A stretch of 64,000 nucleotides of DNA, taken from contig NZ_CP047211.1 of the NCBI RefSeq assembly GCF_030408795.1, forward strand, positions 62,001 through 126,000, in the 5' to 3' direction. Shown here one piece after another: positions 1 to 10,594 of this stretch (position 1 is its first letter; every line of letters starts with the position of its first letter). The DNA is from Corynebacterium hansenii. GTDB taxonomy: Bacteria; Actinomycetota; Actinomycetes; Mycobacteriales; Mycobacteriaceae. The notes under the pieces are model-generated. The model had not been told where the DNA came from. It saw only the letters and a list, made by a program, of their open reading frames with translations, and did no database searches. The translations under genes and the position numbers were made by a program.

Positions 1-959
1 GCGCACTGGCGGCCACGGCCCTGGGGCTGGCGTTGGCGGCCGCTCCGGGCATCGGGGCGCTGATCGCGATCCGCCTGCTGCAGGGCCTGGCCGTCGCGGG
101 CGTGCCGGCGGTGGCCATGGCCTACGTGTCCGAGGAGGTCCACCCCGACCATGTGCCGCGGGTGATGGGCCTCTACGTCGCCGGCACGACGGTCGGCGGG
201 TTGGCGGGCAGGATCATCCCGGCCGTGCTGGTCGACGTCGGCGGGTGGCGCGTCGCCGTGCTCGCATCGGCGGTCGTGTCCCTGGCGTTGGCGCTGGTCA
301 CGGCGTGGGTGCTGCCGCGGCAGCGTCGCTTCACCCCCAAGGAGCTCACGGTGGGCGGCGAAATCCGGGCGTTCGTCGGCCACCTGCGAAACCCGCGCCT
401 GCTCGGCCTGTACGCGCTGGCCTTCACGTCGATGGGCGCGTTCGTGTCCATGTACAACTACGTCGGTTTCCGCTTGCGCGACACATTCGGGCTGCCCGCG
501 AGCCTGGCCGGGTTGGTGTTCCTGATGTACCTGGCCGGCACGTGGGGGTCGGCGCGGGCGGGCGATTTGTCGGGGAAGTTCGGGCGCAGGCCGGCGACCG
601 TGGGGGCAATCGCTTTGGCGTTGGCGGGCGTGGCCCTGGCGGCGACGCCGTGGTTGGCCGCGCTTCTGCCGGGGGTCGCGGTGTTCACGGGAGGCTTCTT
701 CATCGCCCATTCGCTTGCGTCGTCCGCGGTGGGGCTCATCGCGGTCCGCGACCGTGCGGAGGCCAGTTCGATGTACCTGTTCAGCTACTACCTGGGTTCG
801 TCGATGGTCGGGTGGTTCTCCGGGCATGTGCTGGAATGGGGCGGCTGGGGGACGCTGATGGGATGGTTGGCCGTGCTTTTCACGGCCGCCGCCGTCGCGG
901 CACTCGCGGGGACGCGGGGAATCCCCGACCCCACCGGCGATGATGCTGAAACGGAATGA
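1..959 (+). CDS. MFS transporter, YnfM-like (5' end outside window)
   Basis: This is the C-terminal part of a 12-helix major facilitator superfamily exporter; the reading frame is already open at base 3, so the true start lies upstream of the window. It is a close paralogue of the next gene: long blocks such as YVSEEVHP, GLYVAGTTVGG and SSMYLFSYYLGSS are shared and in the same order. The YnfM/AraJ-like drug:H+ antiporter assignment is from family resemblance; the substrate is unknown. The product ends in a short acidic tail (DPTGDDAETE). Only 47 bases separate its stop from the next start, so the two probably arose by tandem duplication and may be co-transcribed. Confidence 0.85.
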   Translation, partial: ALAATALGLALAAAPGIGALIAIRLLQGLAVAGVPAVAMAYVSEEVHPDHVPRVMGLYVAGTTVGGLAGRIIPAVLVDVGGWRVAVLASAVVSLALALVTAWVLPRQRRFTPKELTVGGEIRAFVGHLRNPRLLGLYALAFTSMGAFVSMYNYVGFRLRDTFGLPASLAGLVFLMYLAGTWGSARAGDLSGKFGRRPATVGAIALALAGVALAATPWLAALLPGVAVFTGGFFIAHSLASSAVGLIAVRDRAEASSMYLFSYYLGSSMVGWFSGHVLEWGGWGTLMGWLAVLFTAAAVAALAGTRGIPDPTGDDAETE

Positions 960-1006
960 AAACGACCATCGCAATGCATTTGACGAATATCTGACGTCGT
1001 CGCAGC

Positions 1007-2314
1007 ATGACGGGCATGAGCAACGTGCACCCCTCGGCCTCGGCACAGGAGTCCGCCGGCGCGGCCACGCCCGCGTCCACGGCGGCGGGCTCGCGTACGG
1101 ACGCTTCCGTGCCGCCGGGCCTGACGCCCACCGACCCCGGCTTCCGCCGTGCGCTGGTGGCGGTGCTGTTCGCGGGCATCGCGTCGTTCCAGGCGCTGTA
1201 CGCCACGCAGGCGCTGCTGCCGGTGCTGACGGATGACCTGGGCATCAGCCCGGCCACCGCCGCGCTGACGGTGTCGGCGACGACGGGTGGCCTGGCCTGC
1301 GCGATCATCCCGATGTCGGTGCTGTCGGAGCGTTTCGGCCGTCGCCCGATGATCCTCATCGGCGCGGTGCTGGCCACGGTGCTGGGCCTGACGCTGGCGC
1401 TGGCGCCCGGTGCGGCGGCGCTGATCGGAATGCGCCTGGTGCAGGGCGTGATCATCGCCGGCGTGCCCGCGGTGGCCATGACGTACGTGTCCGAGGAGGT
1501 CCACCCGCAGCACGTGCCGCGCATCATGGGCCTGTACGTGGCGGGCACGACGGTCGGCGGGCTGCTGGGCCGCATCATCCCGTCGGTGGTGCTGGAGTTC
1601 GGCGGGTGGCGCGTGGCGACGGTCGTGTCTTCCGTCGTCGCCTTCTCCTTCGCCCTGGCCACCGTGTGGCTGTTGCCGCGGCAGCGCCGGTTCACGCCGA
1701 AGACGCTGACGTTGGGCGGCGAGTTCCGGGCGATCGTCGGCCACCTGCGCAATCCCCGCCTGCTGGGCCTCTACGCCCTGGCGTTCCTGTCGATGGGCGG
1801 GTTCGTGTCGCTGTACAACTACGTCGGCTTCCGCCTGGGCGACACCTTCGGCCTGTCCGCCGGTGTCGCCGGGATGGTCTTCCTGCTCTATCTCACGGGC
1901 ACGTGGTCGTCGGCGCGCGCCGGCTCCTACGCGCAGCGCATCGGGCGTCGCGAAGCAATGCTCGCCGCCATCGTGACCGCCATCGCCGGCCTGGCGCTGG
2001 CGGCCACGCCCTGGCTGGCGACGCTGCTGCTCGGCATCGCGCTGTTCACCGGCGGGTTCTTCGTGGCGCACTCGCTGGCGTCGTCGTCGGTGGGGCTCAT
2101 CGCGACGTCCGACCGCGCCGAGGCCAGCTCGATGTACCTGTTCAGCTACTACCTGGGGTCCTCGGCGGTCGGGTGGTTCTCCGGCCACGTGCTGGACTGG
2201 GGCAGCTGGGGGGTGCTGGTCGGGTGGCTGATCGGCCTGTACGTCCTGGCGGGCGTCGCCGCGGTGGTGGGCACCAGCGGCATCCGGGCGATTCGCAGCC
2301 GGAAGACGGCTTAG
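1007..2314 (+). CDS. MFS transporter, YnfM-like, tandem paralogue
   Basis: A 435-residue major facilitator superfamily transporter with a 40-residue Ala/Ser/Thr-rich N-terminal cytoplasmic tail before the first helix (residues about 46-68). The loop 2-3 signature SERFGRRPM and repeated glycine-rich helices fit the DHA1/YnfM group of proton-coupled exporters; substrate not predictable. A second ATG three codons in (base 1016) is an equally possible start since no clear ribosome site precedes either. It follows its paralogue by 47 bases. Its stop overlaps the stop of the convergent Rieske gene by 4 bases, so there is no room for an ordinary terminator between them. Confidence 0.87.
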   Translation: MTGMSNVHPSASAQESAGAATPASTAAGSRTDASVPPGLTPTDPGFRRALVAVLFAGIASFQALYATQALLPVLTDDLGISPATAALTVSATTGGLACAIIPMSVLSERFGRRPMILIGAVLATVLGLTLALAPGAAALIGMRLVQGVIIAGVPAVAMTYVSEEVHPQHVPRIMGLYVAGTTVGGLLGRIIPSVVLEFGGWRVATVVSSVVAFSFALATVWLLPRQRRFTPKTLTLGGEFRAIVGHLRNPRLLGLYALAFLSMGGFVSLYNYVGFRLGDTFGLSAGVAGMVFLLYLTGTWSSARAGSYAQRIGRREAMLAAIVTAIAGLALAATPWLATLLLGIALFTGGFFVAHSLASSSVGLIATSDRAEASSMYLFSYYLGSSAVGWFSGHVLDWGSWGVLVGWLIGLYVLAGVAAVVGTSGIRAIRSRKTA

Positions 2315-2700
2315 CCGACGACGAGCTCGCCGTTGTCCGCCGCCATCTTCGCGGGCCCGGCGGGCTGGCGCGACGGGCCGGACACGACGTCGCCGGTGGC
2401 GATGTCGAAGTGCGAATTGTGCTCGGGGCAGACCATCACGCCGTCGCGCACGGCGTTGATGCGGCCGCCCTGGTGCGGGCAATGCACGGACCACGCCTTG
2501 AACACGCCCTCTTCCGGCTGGGTGACCACGTAGTCGCCGACCACCGTGCCGCCGCCGACCGGGATGTCCGCCGCCGCGACGCGCTCGACGTCGGAGCCGG
2601 GGGCGCACGCGGCGAGCAGGGCGCCGGCGGCGGTGGTGGCCGTGCCGAGCAGGAAGCCGCGGCGGGAGCAGGAGAACTTGGGGGCTGCCTTGTCGTTCAT
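2311..2700 (-). CDS. Rieske [2Fe-2S] Tat-exported lipoprotein
   Basis: A 129-residue Rieske iron-sulfur protein. The N-terminus has a twin-arginine signal (SRRGFLLG, residues 13-20) followed by a lipobox ending LAAC at about residue 32, so it should be folded with its cluster in the cytoplasm, exported by Tat and lipid-anchored outside. The cluster ligands are the CPH of HCPHQGG and the CPEH of VCPEHNSH, about 17 residues apart as in ferredoxin-type Rieske domains. Partner and electron donor are not evident; a free-standing small Rieske lipoprotein of this kind is common in actinobacteria. Converges with the MFS gene, with a 4-base overlap. Confidence 0.88.
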   Translation of the reverse strand: MNDKAAPKFSCSRRGFLLGTATTAAGALLAACAPGSDVERVAAADIPVGGGTVVGDYVVTQPEEGVFKAWSVHCPHQGGRINAVRDGVMVCPEHNSHFDIATGDVVSGPSRQPAGPAKMAADNGELVVG

Positions 2701-2779
2701 GCTCCTCAGGGTACCCGGCAGGGCATTGCTTTACGACGGGCCCTCGCGCCCCCGATCGGCCCGGAGCCGGGGAGTGGCG

Positions 2780-3646
2780 TCACCGCTTCGGCCGCTCCCC
2801 GAAGATCGCCCGACCCACGCGCACCGTGGTGGCGCCTTCGGCGATGGCCAGCTCGAAGTCCCCGGACATGCCCATGGACAGATCATCGAGGGTCACGCCG
2901 TCGGGAGCATTCGGAGCGATGCGGTCGCGCAGTTCCCGGAGCGTGGCGAAGCACCGGCGAACGTCGGCGTAGCCATCGGGGGACGACGGGTCGGCGATCA
3001 TTGCCATGGTCATGAACCCGCGCAGCCGGAGGTTCGGATACGGGCCATCCGGGCTGAACTCATCGACGAATGCTGCGACGTCATCGGGGGCGAGCCCTGC
3101 CTTCTGCGGCTCATTGGACGTGTTGACCTGAATGAGCACGTCGAGGGTGCGGCCGGCGTCATCGGGATCCCGTTCCGCCGATGCGGTCGCACCGGCCCCC
3201 GCCAACCTCCGCTGCAGTGCCGCCGCGACCTTCGGGCGGTCCAGCGCCTGGAACTCGTCGGCGAATGCGGCGAGCTGCCCGGCCTTGTTCGTCTGCAACG
3301 GCCCGATGACCGACCAGCGCGGCAGGGGAGTGATGGCGGCGGCATCTCCGACGGCCGAACGATCCGCGGCAGCGGCGGCGAAGAACTCCGCCTTCGCGGC
3401 GGCCTCCTGCACCCGATTCTCCGCCAGCGTCGGGCACCCGGCGTCGCGAAGCACCGGCCAATCGGCGAGCACGGCCTCGGCGGGGACCGTCTTGCTCACC
3501 GGCAGCAGTCGGATCTCGGAGGGATCGCGGCCGGCGGCGCGGGCGGCGTCGTCGATGCGCGCGCGGATCGCGTCATGGCGGGCGAGGACCTCCGCCGGGC
3601 TCGCGGGGCCGGAACCGGTGGGACACTCGGGCTCGTTGTGCTCCAT
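2780..3646 (-). CDS. YggS/PROSC-family pyridoxal-phosphate homeostasis protein
   Basis: A 288-residue PLP-binding protein of the YggS/PLPBP family, which keeps free PLP low and affects amino-acid and keto-acid balance; it has a single alanine-racemase-like barrel and no known enzymatic activity. The PLP lysine lies in LLPVSKTVP, and family blocks LIQVNTSNEPQKAG, RGFMTMAM and LSMGMSGDFELAI are present. The family is usually about 230 residues; this one has an extra N-terminal stretch and a Gly/Ala-rich loop, FFAAAAADRSAVGDAAA. The start at the ATG complement of 3644-3646 is chosen because homology begins soon after. In many actinobacteria the gene lies near division genes, but here it does not. 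Confidence 0.87.
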   Translation of the reverse strand: MEHNEPECPTGSGPASPAEVLARHDAIRARIDDAARAAGRDPSEIRLLPVSKTVPAEAVLADWPVLRDAGCPTLAENRVQEAAAKAEFFAAAAADRSAVGDAAAITPLPRWSVIGPLQTNKAGQLAAFADEFQALDRPKVAAALQRRLAGAGATASAERDPDDAGRTLDVLIQVNTSNEPQKAGLAPDDVAAFVDEFSPDGPYPNLRLRGFMTMAMIADPSSPDGYADVRRCFATLRELRDRIAPNAPDGVTLDDLSMGMSGDFELAIAEGATTVRVGRAIFGERPKR

Positions 3647-3703
3647 GGCCCCAAGGTTACTGGGCGCCCCGGACCGATCCGGGGCGTGCGGTACGTTCGA
3701 TTC

Positions 3704-4924
3704 ATGCTCCAGGATCGCTTGATCGCGCTGCCCGACCGTTGGCGCCGCCTCATCGCCGTCGTCGGCGCCATCTTCGCCATCGCCGTCGTCGGTTTCCAGA
3801 TGTACCGCGCGGCAACGTATTACATGATGGACGTCGAGGTTTTCCAGGACGCCGGCTGGGCCCTGCGCCGCGGCCAGGACCTCTATTCGGAGGATTTCCC
3901 CACCCGCTCGGGCTACCGCTTCATCTACCCGCCCTTCGCGGCGCTGCTGTTCTATCCGCTGACGTGGGCGGGGCCGGTGACGCTGCAGATCATCTGGACC
4001 GCCGGCACGGTCGCCGCGGTGTGGGCGATGCTGTGGATGGTCGCCACGCGCCTGGGCGTGCCCGCGCCGAAGGCGGTCGCGGCGCTGCTGCTGGGCCCTG
4101 CGCTCGTGCTCGACCCGCTGCTGGAGAACATCAACTTCGGCCAGATCAACGTCTTCCTGGCGCTGCTCGTCGTCGCCGACGTCCTGGGCTTCCTGCCCAA
4201 GAAACTGCGCGGCCTGGGCATCGGCATCGCCGCGGGCATCAAGATCACCCCGGCCGCCTACGCGCTGATCTTCCTGGTGCGCAAGGACTACCGCGCGGTG
4301 CTCACCAGCTTCCTGTGGTTCCTGGCCACCGCCGCCATCGGCTTCGCCATCCGTTTCCGGGAGTCCATCTACTTCTGGACCGACGAGTTCTTCGAGGGCA
4401 ACCGCGGCGGCGCCCCCACCTACGAAGCCAACCAGGCCCTGTCCGGCCTGCTGGCCCGCGCCACGATCCAGGATCCGGCGCTGAACATCATCGTCATGGC
4501 GTGCTTCGTCGTCGGCGCGATCCTGGCGGGCATCGCCGCGTACCGCTTCGAGCGCCGCGGCCTGCGGGTGGCGTCGCTGGCCGTGGTGGCGCTGGCGGTG
4601 TGCTTCGTCGGCCCGTACACGGTCAGCCACCACTGGTCGATCACCATGATCTTCCTGCCGCTGATCTTCACCCTGCGCCGCCCGTGGCAGATCGCGCTGG
4701 CCGTCGGCTTCTACGTCGCGCACCTGCTCGCGCCCTACGGCACCTTCCCCGGCAACCCCTGGGGGCACGCCCTCAACCCGGCCGAATGGGTGTGGGGCAA
4801 CCTGCAGGGCATCTTCGGCGGCATCGCCTTCGTCGCGCTCATCGCCTGCGCGTTGCGGGCGGCGGCTCCGGGGAACGGGCCGCGCGGGCTTGACGACGAC
4901 GTCGCAAAGCCACAAGCGGCCTGA
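3704..4924 (+). CDS. GT87-family mannosyltransferase (integral membrane)
   Basis: A 406-residue polytopic membrane protein of glycosyltransferase family 87, the GT-C group that includes mycobacterial/corynebacterial polyprenol-phosphate-mannose dependent alpha-1,2-mannosyltransferases acting on PIMs, LM and LAM. It has about ten hydrophobic helices; the first extracellular loop carries MMDVEVFQDAG, where GT-C enzymes hold their catalytic aspartate, and then IYPPFAALLFYPL typical of the family. The exact acceptor cannot be read from the sequence. Start is the ATG at 3704, right after a run of four bases from the divergent yggS-like promoter region. The last codons contain two inverted copies of the GCTTNNCGACG word (4888 and 4900). 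Confidence 0.82.
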   Translation: MLQDRLIALPDRWRRLIAVVGAIFAIAVVGFQMYRAATYYMMDVEVFQDAGWALRRGQDLYSEDFPTRSGYRFIYPPFAALLFYPLTWAGPVTLQIIWTAGTVAAVWAMLWMVATRLGVPAPKAVAALLLGPALVLDPLLENINFGQINVFLALLVVADVLGFLPKKLRGLGIGIAAGIKITPAAYALIFLVRKDYRAVLTSFLWFLATAAIGFAIRFRESIYFWTDEFFEGNRGGAPTYEANQALSGLLARATIQDPALNIIVMACFVVGAILAGIAAYRFERRGLRVASLAVVALAVCFVGPYTVSHHWSITMIFLPLIFTLRRPWQIALAVGFYVAHLLAPYGTFPGNPWGHALNPAEWVWGNLQGIFGGIAFVALIACALRAAAPGNGPRGLDDDVAKPQAA

Positions 4925-5384
4925 CCCGGAAAATCCACCCGAAATCCGTGGCCGCCCGGTGTGACGCGGGTAATATCGCGGGCGCAACGAGGGGCGGCGG
5001 AAACCACGCCGCCCCGCACGCGACAACCGCATAGCCGCCACCAGCTGCGGCGGGAGAGGCCGGCGCACCACGCCCGGCCGCCGTAGGGGCAAATCCTCCC
5101 CGGGACACTCTCAGGCACCAGCACCGTCACAGCGAGGCACCTCTGGAAAGAGTCGCGCGCACTCGTCTGCGCCGTGACCGCCGAAGGAGAAACTCGGCGC
5201 CCACCGCACCCCGCACCGCACCCCTCGCGGCGGCGGCGCGGCAGCCGCGCCGGTTAAAGCTCTCAGGCACACGCGACAGAGCGGGGAGGGCCCCGGTGCT
5301 CCGGCGCGCCCCGACTCATGGCGGCGGCGACGGCGGAGGACCGGAAACTCCGACCACCGCCCCCGCCACCGGAAGGCCCAATCC
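4925..5384 (+). promoter_or_regulatory. gcv leader region containing the glycine riboswitch
   Basis: This 460-base gap upstream of gcvP carries no gene. It holds a tandem glycine riboswitch (annotated separately, about 5047-5290), then about 80 bases of very GC-rich expression-platform sequence, and a ribosome site GGAAGG at 5371-5376 eight bases before the gcvP ATG. A promoter should lie in the AT-richer stretch around 4960-4980 (gtgtgacgcgggtaatat), though no strong -35/-10 pair stands out. Confidence 0.7.
5047..5290 (+). ncRNA. tandem glycine riboswitch
   Basis: Two glycine aptamers in a row are readable from their conserved segments. Aptamer 1: CGGGAGAG at 5051-5058, GCCGTAGGGGCAA around 5089-5101 and CTCTCAGGCA at 5108-5117, closed by GAGGCACCTCTGG. 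Aptamer 2: GAAAGAG near 5147, GCCGAAGGAGAAAC around 5179-5192, CTCTCAGGCA at 5260-5269 and ACAGAG at 5276-5281. The second aptamer has a longer third stem. It lies directly upstream of gcvPTH, so glycine binding is expected to turn on glycine-cleavage expression, as known for this RNA class. Confidence 0.93.
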
Positions 5385-8502
<3,118 letters not shown>

Positions 8503-8510
<8 letters not shown>

Positions 8511-9915
8511 CGCGAACACCACCCCGCAGGCGACCCCGGAAGGGGCCGGACAGGCTTCTCCGGAGGAGACCGGACGGGCGACGACGAAGGTGACCGCGCT
8601 GCATGATCTGCACGCCGAGCTGGGTGCCCGGTTCACCGACTTCGGCGGCTGGGACATGCCGCTCAGGTACGGCAAGGAGCTGGAGGAGCACCGCGCGGTG
8701 CGCGAGTCCGCCGGCGTCTTCGACCTGTCGCACATGGGCGAGGTCCGCATCACGGGCCCGGACGCCGCGGCGTTCCTGGACCATGCGTTGATCTCGCGCA
8801 TCTCCGCCGTGGCGGTGGGGAAGGCGAAATATTCGATGATCTGCGACGCCGATGGCGGCATCATCGACGACCTGATCGTCTACCGCCTGGGCGACGAGGA
8901 ATTCCTGGTCGTGCCCAACGCCGGCAACGCCCCGACCGTCGTGGCCGAACTGCATTCGCGCCGCGGTGGCGGTGCCTTCGACTGCGCCATCGCGGACGAG
9001 ACACTCGAAACGGCGCTCATCGCCGTGCAGGGGCCGCGCGCCGAGGAGATCGTCGCGGCCGTCGTCGTCCCGGCCGGAGGTTTGGACGGTGACTCTGATG
9101 CAGCCGCCACCTCGGATGGCGCTTCCGGCGATGCCGCCCCGACCGTCGCCGGCCTGGGCTATTACGCCGCGCTGCCGGGCGTGATCCGCGCAGGCGACGG
9201 CGCAGGTGAGGGCGGCCCGGGTGATGGCACGGACATCCCCGTTCTCCTCGCCCGCACCGGCTACACCGGCGAAGACGGGTTCGAAATCTTCGTGGCCAAC
9301 GACGGTGCCCGCGCCACGTGGGACGCCGTCATGGCGGCCGCGGCGCAGCTCGGCGCCGGTGCCGCGGACGGGAGCGGCGACAGTGATGGGCGCGCCGACA
9401 GTGATGGGAGCGGCGACGGCCTCCCCGTGGCCGTGCCCTGCGGCCTCGCCTCCCGCGACACGCTGCGCCTGGAGGCCGGCATGCCGCTGTACGGCAATGA
9501 ACTGTCCCGCGAGGTCACGCCCGTCGACGCCGGGCTGGGGATCCTCGCCGCCACGAAATCGAAGCCGGACTTCGTCGGCCGCGACGCCATCGTCGAGGCC
9601 AAGCAGTCCGGCCCGGCGAAGGTACTCATCGCCCTCGCCGGCGAGGGCCGCCGCGCCGCGCGGGCCGGGTATCCGCTTGTCGACGCCGACGGCACCGCCA
9701 TCGGCGAAGTCACCTCCGGAGCCCTCTCACCGACGCTGGGCCACCCCATCGCCCTGGCCTACGTCGACGCGGAAGCGGGGATCGCCGCCGGGCTGCTCGC
9801 CGCGGACGACCCCGCCAAGCCCACGCCCATCGAAGGAGCGGCCGTGTCCGTGGACGTGCGGGGAAAGGCGTTGCCGTACGTCGTCGTCAAGCCCCCGTTC
9901 TACACGCGCCCCTGA
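8503..9915 (+). CDS. gcvT: aminomethyltransferase, glycine cleavage T protein
   Basis: GcvT releases ammonia from aminomethyl-lipoyl-GcvH and makes 5,10-methylene-tetrahydrofolate. The protein is 470 residues, about 100 longer than typical. Family features are clear: FTDFGGWDMPLRYG near the N-terminus, GVFDLSHMGEVRI, ARTGYTGEDGFEIFV, and the C-terminal GEVTSGALSPTLG. The extra length sits in three Gly/Asp/Ala-rich inserts near residues 189-212, 230-245 and 284-308, the last with a repeated GDSDGRADSDGSGDG pattern. Start at 8503 is preferred over the in-frame ATG at 8488 because AGGAG (8491-8495) sits 7 bases before it and it overlaps the gcvP stop (ATGAGTGA), implying coupled translation. Confidence 0.94.
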
Positions 9916-10006
9916 AGCCCGCCCGGCAAACGCCGGGCACGACCGACCACCATCCGACACAATTGAACCGACCGCCCCGACGGGGCCCAGACCAGGAGGA
10001 ACCACC

Positions 10007-10393
10007 ATGGCCGACCTGCCCACCGACTACCTCTACTCCGCCGAACACGAGTGGGTGAACTCCACCGACGTCAACCCCGGCGACGTCGTGCGAGTCGGGA
10101 TCACCCAGTACGCCGCCGACCAGCTCGGCGAAATCGTCTACGTCGAACTGCCCGAGATCGGCGCGCAAGCCGAAGCCGGCGAGCCCTGCGGCGAAGTCGA
10201 GTCCACCAAGTCGGTGTCCGACATCTACGCGCCGGTGTCCGGAGAGGTCGTGGCCGTCAACGAGGACCTGGAGGACTCGGCGGCCGTCATCAACGACGAC
10301 CCCTACGGCGAAGGCTGGATCTACGAAATCCGCGTCACCGAGGTCGGGCCGCTCATGGACGCCGAGGCCTACGCCGCCGAGAACGACGACTGA
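10007..10393 (+). CDS. gcvH: glycine cleavage system H protein
   Basis: A 128-residue lipoyl carrier that shuttles the aminomethyl intermediate between GcvP, GcvT and dihydrolipoamide dehydrogenase. The lipoylation site is Lys68 in GEVESTKSVSDIY; the N-terminus (YSAEHEWV) and ending (YEIRVTEVGPLMDAEAY) are normal for the family. Start is the ATG at 10007, 6 bases after an AGGAGGA ribosome site at 9994-10000. It closes the gcvPTH operon after a 91-base gap. No lipA, lipB or L-protein gene is in the window. A long palindrome (10454-10515) follows, probably ending transcription. Confidence 0.95.
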   Translation: MADLPTDYLYSAEHEWVNSTDVNPGDVVRVGITQYAADQLGEIVYVELPEIGAQAEAGEPCGEVESTKSVSDIYAPVSGEVVAVNEDLEDSAAVINDDPYGEGWIYEIRVTEVGPLMDAEAYAAENDD

Positions 10394-10453
10394 GCCCGGC
10401 GGCGGGGCCGGTCCCGCCTTCGGGCCGCCCGGTCATCGCAGCCGCCCTCGTTA

Positions 10454-10515
10454 ACCCACCCCGAATGCGCTAACCCACCTGTTTTAGGGGGTGGGTCAAC
10501 GCATTCGGGGTGGGT
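10454..10515. repeat. nested palindrome A between gcvH and hrpB
   Basis: Perfect 16-base inverted arms ACCCACCCCGAATGCG (10454-10469) and its complement (10500-10515) enclose a second inverted pair, ACCCACC/GGTGGGT (10473-10479 and 10490-10496). It lies between convergent genes gcvH and hrpB and shares its arm sequence exactly with palindrome B near 56.8 kb, so it is both a likely bidirectional terminator and a member of a dispersed repeat family. Confidence 0.85.
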
Positions 10516-10594
10516 CCGCGTGCGGTCGGGGCGCTTCACCGGCCGGGTAGACGGCGGTCGGGCTGCGCAGTCTGCCCCTCGACCGCCCCCGGCC

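Noticed and set aside
2546..3703. Upstream extension of the GT87 gene frame through the Rieske and yggS genes
   Set aside because: It runs antisense to two recognisable genes and has no membrane character; homology starts at the ATG at 3704.
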